In this document: positions 59,589 to 64,000 of the stretch, piece by piece | Numbering within the stretch: the first letter of the stretch is position 1 | How the letters are laid out: each line of letters starts with the position of its first letter | NCBI RefSeq assembly: GCF_052324685.1 | Contig: NC_135214.1 | Coordinates: forward strand, 32,592,471 to 32,656,470 | Reading direction: 5' to 3' | Length of the DNA: 64,000 nucleotides | Origin: Brachyhypopomus gauderio | Taxonomy: Eukaryota; Chordata; Actinopteri; Gymnotiformes; Hypopomidae | Notes under the pieces: model-generated | Databases searched by the model: none | Seen by the model: the letters and a program-made list of their open reading frames with translations, nothing else | What the model was told of the DNA's origin: nothing | Program-made: the position numbers and the translations under genes

Positions 59589-62059
59589 GAAACAACCACC
59601 AACATTTACATGTTAAATTTAGGCTGCATCACTAGCTCCAAGCAATTCATCACAGTAGTCTATTAAAAGAGCCTCTCACTGCTAACTTACATGACTGTAC
59701 ACTCTGTTGAATATTTTTCTCTCTATGTCCAGAAGGACGTACAATAGAGTGTAGTCCTCTCCATGGAATAAATCTATATTCTAGTGTTCTGGTCCTGAGT
59801 CTACGGAAACCATTAATCCAGAACCATGACAGGGGGAGTATACACAAATAAGAGGAACAGAGGTTTTTTGTGTGGACAAGTACGTAATGAATTGGTGATT
59901 ATTCAATTGCTGGGAAATCGCTATGGATTATTCAAGGGCTTCATGAAGAAGTGGGTTTTTAGTCTGTGTTTGAGGAGGCTCTGATGAGTGGACCGGTAGT
60001 GAGGGTTCTTTCCACCATTTAGATGCTGGTACATCCAGATTTATAATGATACTTCCAGGTATATGTTCCTTTTGTCTTGAGGGGCAGTATGGTGGTAGTT
60101 CAAGAGTGCAAAGGTGTGAGATAATGCAATGTGTGCAATGTGGGTTGAGACATGTGATTTCAGGTAAGAGGAGACGTGACCTTTTGGGCTTTGTCAGTAA
60201 AGGTATCAGGGTTGTAAATCAGATATAGGGATCACAGCAGTGGAGTGATGTATGTGAACTTAGGAAGATTGAATATGAGTCACACAGTTGCAGTCTGGAC
60301 CAGCTGCGAGTGTGTGGTGGTGTGTGCAGGGAGGCCTACAGAGTGTGAGCGGCACAGGCCCGGCTGGAGATGACCAGAGACAGAACAAGCAACGATCTGA
60401 TGGTTGTTGTCCACAGTTTGTTTATGTACATGCTAAAGTATTAAAAATCATAGTCTCTCGGAGCGTGGCATGGAGGGGAGTATTCTCATGGTCTGGGAAT
60501 ATTCAAAGAGAATGAAAGAAGATCTAAAGACTTCATGACATGACTGAGAAGCATTTTTACAAATACATGTTTTAAACTAATTGTGAACAAGAAGTTGCTG
60601 AAGTTGCTTGTAATCTTCCCATTAAAATTAAGCCAAATTAAAACTTTTACTAATGTAACTTTTTAACGATGAGAAAATAACCACACATTTATTGTCTGTA
60701 AATGGTCTTTTGAGAATCAAAATGCTCCTTTGTAATTTTGAGGATGTCTCATTTTCTTACCTCAGGAACTTAATTCAACTTTACTGCCATTATAAGACAA
60801 ATTTACTCACATTGACTCACTGGTCTCAACTGGTGTAAAACACAAACTATGAACAACAATTTAAACAATTGCAAAATTGAGCATCGTGTAGAAAAACAGC
60901 GAAAAGAACCAAATACACGTGCTTCAAGTGTGAAGAGATTTACAACAGGACGTGACGGATTATCAACAAAAAAAAGAAAGAGAAGAAAGTGTCTGGGGAA
61001 GCACGTTAGCAGCTCACAGTGGTGCTGGTACTACACTCATTCAGTTATTGTACAATCTCAGTCCTACATTCACAGAAATAACAACACTGCAGCGATCTGT
61101 GGTGTAATGACTAGTGTGGGTGAGTGGGAAGCTGCATTTTCTGTGGCAGAAAGCGTTCCTTAGTTGGACTATGCGTGAGTCTCATTTAGAAAATAATTTC
61201 ATTTACTAGACATAACACGTAAAAATACAATTTTCATCACTATATAAACATTAACAGATATTCCACCATATATTTAATGGTGAATCACAGATGCTGAAAT
61301 TGTAGTAGTCTAGGTCTACACAGGTTTGGTTAGGGTGAACTTAAACCAGCTTATATTAAAACAACATTACAGGAAAGGAGCATTTTGATTCTCAAAAACC
61401 ATTTACAGACAATAACATAATTTAAATCAGAAGCCACTAGTGACTGATATCTAGCAATACCATGTGACTCACACATGGTCTCTGGCAAAGTGAAATGTGT
61501 CTTTAAGATCTGTAAGAACACGCAAATAGTGAGAATGTCACAGATGGTCAGTGGGCAGTCCTAATGTAAATAGCAGCCATGGGAATTAGTTATAAGAGAA
61601 ATAGGCAATTCTTAAAAAGCACTGAAGTGCTCACAGACTGCACCGCTACACACCAAAGACTTAAACTGACGAGCACACTGATTATAAATAAATGGCCAAA
61701 TGTTTCATTTCATAGCAGAACAAGAGCTGAGGCAGTTTGTAGAATATAAAGGACCACATTTTGGTTGCATTACATGTCTGATGGAAATTCTTAGCAGGAG
61801 ACTGAAATCCGACCTGTGTGTCTGAGACACTTATACATGCTGTGCACTTAAAAACTGCCAGTCATGGTGATATGTCGGAAACCCTTTTTTCAGTGTTACC
61901 ACAGGGTAACACTGCATTGTCTTCTCTAATCAATCACTCTTCATTACCCAGACTTTAGGATTTTAATCACTTGAATTTCAAACCCATGCACAGAAACATC
62001 ACACTGCCACAAACTGCCAATCTGTCATCTGTCCTCATCGTGTTGGACCTTTCGCTGCC

Positions 62060-62600
62060 TTTGACATGTTCAAAGGGGTTCCTCAATCCATATTCTCAAA
62101 TCTTTGACATGTTCAGAGGGTTCCTCAATCCATATTCTCAAATCTTTGACATGTTCAGAGGTTCCTCAATCCATATTCTCAAATCTTTGACATGTTCAGA
62201 GGTTCCTCAATCCATATTCTCAAATCTTTGACATGTTCAGAGGGTTCCTCAATCCATATTCTCAAATCTTTGACATGTTCAGAGGGTTCCTCAATCCATA
62301 TTCTCAAATCTTTGACATGTTCAGAGGTTCCTCAATCCATATTCTCAAATCTTTGACATGTTCAGAGGGTTCCTCAATCCATATTCTCAAATCTTTGACA
62401 TGTTCAGAGGTTCCTCAATCCATATTCTCAAATCTTTGACATGTTCAGAGGTTCCTCAATCCATATTCTCAAATCTTTGACATGTTCAGAGGTTCCTCAA
62501 TCCATATTCTCAAATCTTTGACATGTTCAGAGGTTCCTCAATCCATATTCTCAAATCTTTGACATGTTCAGAGGTTCCTCAATCCATATTCTCAAATCTT
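62060..62600. repeat. 41/42-bp minisatellite, about 13 copies
   Basis: The unit is ttgacatgttcagagggttc + ctcaatccatattctcaaatct; copies differ mainly by GGG versus GG, giving 42 or 41 bp. The first unit overlaps the AFDMF motif of the LINE remnant, so the array grew from reverse-transcriptase coding sequence. Confidence 0.95.
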
Positions 62601-62924
62601 GGCGTCCCTGACTGAGCATGACTCAAGTTTACACCCTGCCTAGAGAGCAGTTCATATCAAGCAACATGGAGATGATCGTTATCTGTTCCTTACAGGTTCT
62701 CCACGGGTGTACAGTACAGCAAGGATCAATGCTCTGACCTCTTCTCTTTTTCCTATATAGTTGCTCAATCACTCATTTAGATTCGAACTTCGTGGCACTG
62801 AGATCTGGTGGCCTCCTTTGAGGAATCTCTAGAATTTCCCCAAAACATGTATGAAACCCGGGTGTGGTCCTCAACCTCCAGGTATGAATGAGCCATTTCT
62901 TTCCATAGAAGCCACTAATTTGGC

Positions 62925-63325
62925 ACCTGCTCACTCTTGGTAGGCTTCCTCACACACACCTGCTCACTCTTGGCAGGCTTCCTCACACCCATCTGCTTAC
63001 TCTTGACAGGCTTCCTCACACACATTTGCTCACTCTTGGCAGTCTTCTTATGCATACACCTGCTCACTCTTGGCAGGCTTCCTCACACACATTTGCTCAC
63101 TCTTGGCAGTCTTCCTCGCACACACCTGCTCACTCTTGGCAAGCTTCCTCATATACACCTGCTCACTCTTGGCAGTCTTCCTCACACACATTTGCTCACT
63201 CTTGGCAGTCTTCCTCGCACACACCTGCTCACTCTTGGCAAGCTTCCTCACATACACCTGCTCACTCTTGGCAGTCTTCCTCACACACACTTGCTCACTC
63301 TTGGCAGGCTTCTTTGCACACACCA
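62925..63325. repeat. 33-bp minisatellite with 99-bp higher-order unit
   Basis: About twelve copies of ctgctcactcttggcaggct + tcctcacacacac. The variants (gcaggc, gcagtc, gcaagc; acac, atac, attt) recur in a three-unit 99-bp order. A period of 33 keeps several frames open on both strands, up to 171 codons; they are artefacts. Confidence 0.95.
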
Positions 63326-63951
63326 GTACACTCTAGCAATCCCTGCATTCCTCTATTGCTCTCCATGGCTGCATCCGTACTACCTTAAAGCACTGGTCTC
63401 ATCCTCCACCACTGTCTCGTATGTCTCATGCCCTAAGGACTATTTATTTTGAACCAATGCCAGTCAGGAAATGGAAGATCCGGCTTTAGAATCTTTCCTG
63501 CACTAACGTATTGGTCTGCAGTGCCCTATACATACTACAAAAGTATTTACTGTGTATGTTTTCTTTAACAGGGTTCTAGCTTAATGGTGTCCTTAGACTA
63601 TTGCCTAATGTACTAGTGAAAGGGTTACTTCCCCGGAGATAACAGGCACTTTTGTAAGTCCCTCTGGGCAAGAGTATCTGCTAAGTGCACTAAATGAAAA
63701 TGTCAGTTTGATGCATGGTTATGTGTTTGGTGAATAAACGTGATTCTGACACAATGAAATTCAAATTCCAGAAGTATATGTAATTTTACTGTATCGTCTC
63801 AAATTTCATGTTCACATTGGCACAATACTAAAAAAAATGCTATGGCAGAAATGTTTTGCTGTACTAAACAGCTTCCCAGTGTGTTTCCTAGCATGATGTC
63901 TGATTATTGATTCTCTGCAGTATCATATATCATATTTTGATGATCAGACTG

Positions 63952-64000
63952 GACCCAGACAAGTGGACCCAGACAAGTGGACCCGGACAAGTGGACCCAG
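63952..64000. repeat. 14-bp tandem repeat cut by the window edge
   Basis: Copies of tggacccagacaag run to the last base; one copy has cggac. The array continues beyond the window. Confidence 0.9.

Larger units (their letters stand above)
61990..63715 (+). mobile_element. decayed L2-like LINE containing two minisatellites
   Basis: At 62022-62072 the frames give SSVLIVLDLS and then AFDMF, matching the reverse-transcriptase motif LDLSAAFDxVNH. At 62692-62762 they give LQVLHGCTVQQGSML-PLLFFLY, matching the GVPQGSVLGPLLFSLY motif. The tail (63568-63710) reads gtaagtccctctgggcaagagtatctgctaag, a 3' end common to fish LINEs/SINEs. Frameshifts and stops break it, and tandem arrays have expanded inside. 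It is inactive. Confidence 0.65.

Noticed and set aside
59900..60250. Sequence ggcttcatgaagaagtgggt and following, similar in feel to dispersed fish repeats
   Set aside because: I could not define ends, duplications or coding motifs, so it was not called.
62933..63452. 171-codon repetitive frame, briefly considered as a repeat protein
   Set aside because: A 33-bp period keeps frames open on both strands; no conserved start or flanking gene structure.

Overview
The window is vertebrate nuclear DNA, almost certainly from a teleost fish. The signs are spliced genes with GT/AG introns, very dense CA/GA microsatellites, fish-type hAT elements and L2/CR1-like LINE fragments, and proteins whose closest remembered relatives are vertebrate. 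The species cannot be named from the sequence. No prokaryotic, viral or CRISPR-type system was seen.

Three genes explain the coding content. (1) 1-~2,690, + strand: the 3' part of slc35a2, the Golgi/ER UDP-galactose transporter. Three coding exons are present; the first exon lies before the window. (2) ~7,950-~23,730, + strand: a complete bcap31, the ER chaperone/sorting receptor BAP31. It has one non-coding and seven coding exons, 248 aa, and ends in a KKXX ER-retrieval signal. (3) ~56,700 down to 30,441 or further, - strand: a complete slc6a8, the Na+/Cl--dependent creatine transporter. It has 13 coding exons, 652 aa, and every junction was resolved in phase.

bcap31 and slc6a8 are tail to tail, the arrangement I recall for human Xq28, so this looks like an old linkage. 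slc35a2 lies head-to-tail upstream of bcap31; in human it is elsewhere on X. The three genes do not form one pathway, although the first two act in the early secretory route.

The rest is repeat-rich: 2.7-7.9 kb (MITE-like element, nested inverted repeats, a CTCF-like site), bcap31 introns (29-bp and 27-bp minisatellites, an 822-bp hAT element with a BED-finger remnant), 23.7-30.4 kb (intergenic or slc6a8 3' UTR, a MITE), slc6a8 introns (1.3-kb 24-bp minisatellite, 62-bp and 39-bp minisatellites, a LINE tail, a 382-bp hAT MITE, GA tracts touching exons), and 57-64 kb (hAT transposase remnant carrying a nested hAT MITE, and a decayed LINE with two minisatellites inside it).

The most interesting signals are structural: a 39-bp minisatellite grown out of an slc6a8 exon/donor boundary, a bcap31 exon bracketed by complementary (TG)n and (CA)n tracts, interlocked inverted repeats at 6.25-6.40 kb, and altered caspase sites in Bcap31. 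Long open frames over the minisatellites are repeat artefacts, not genes. Comparisons with human proteins are from memory, not from a search.
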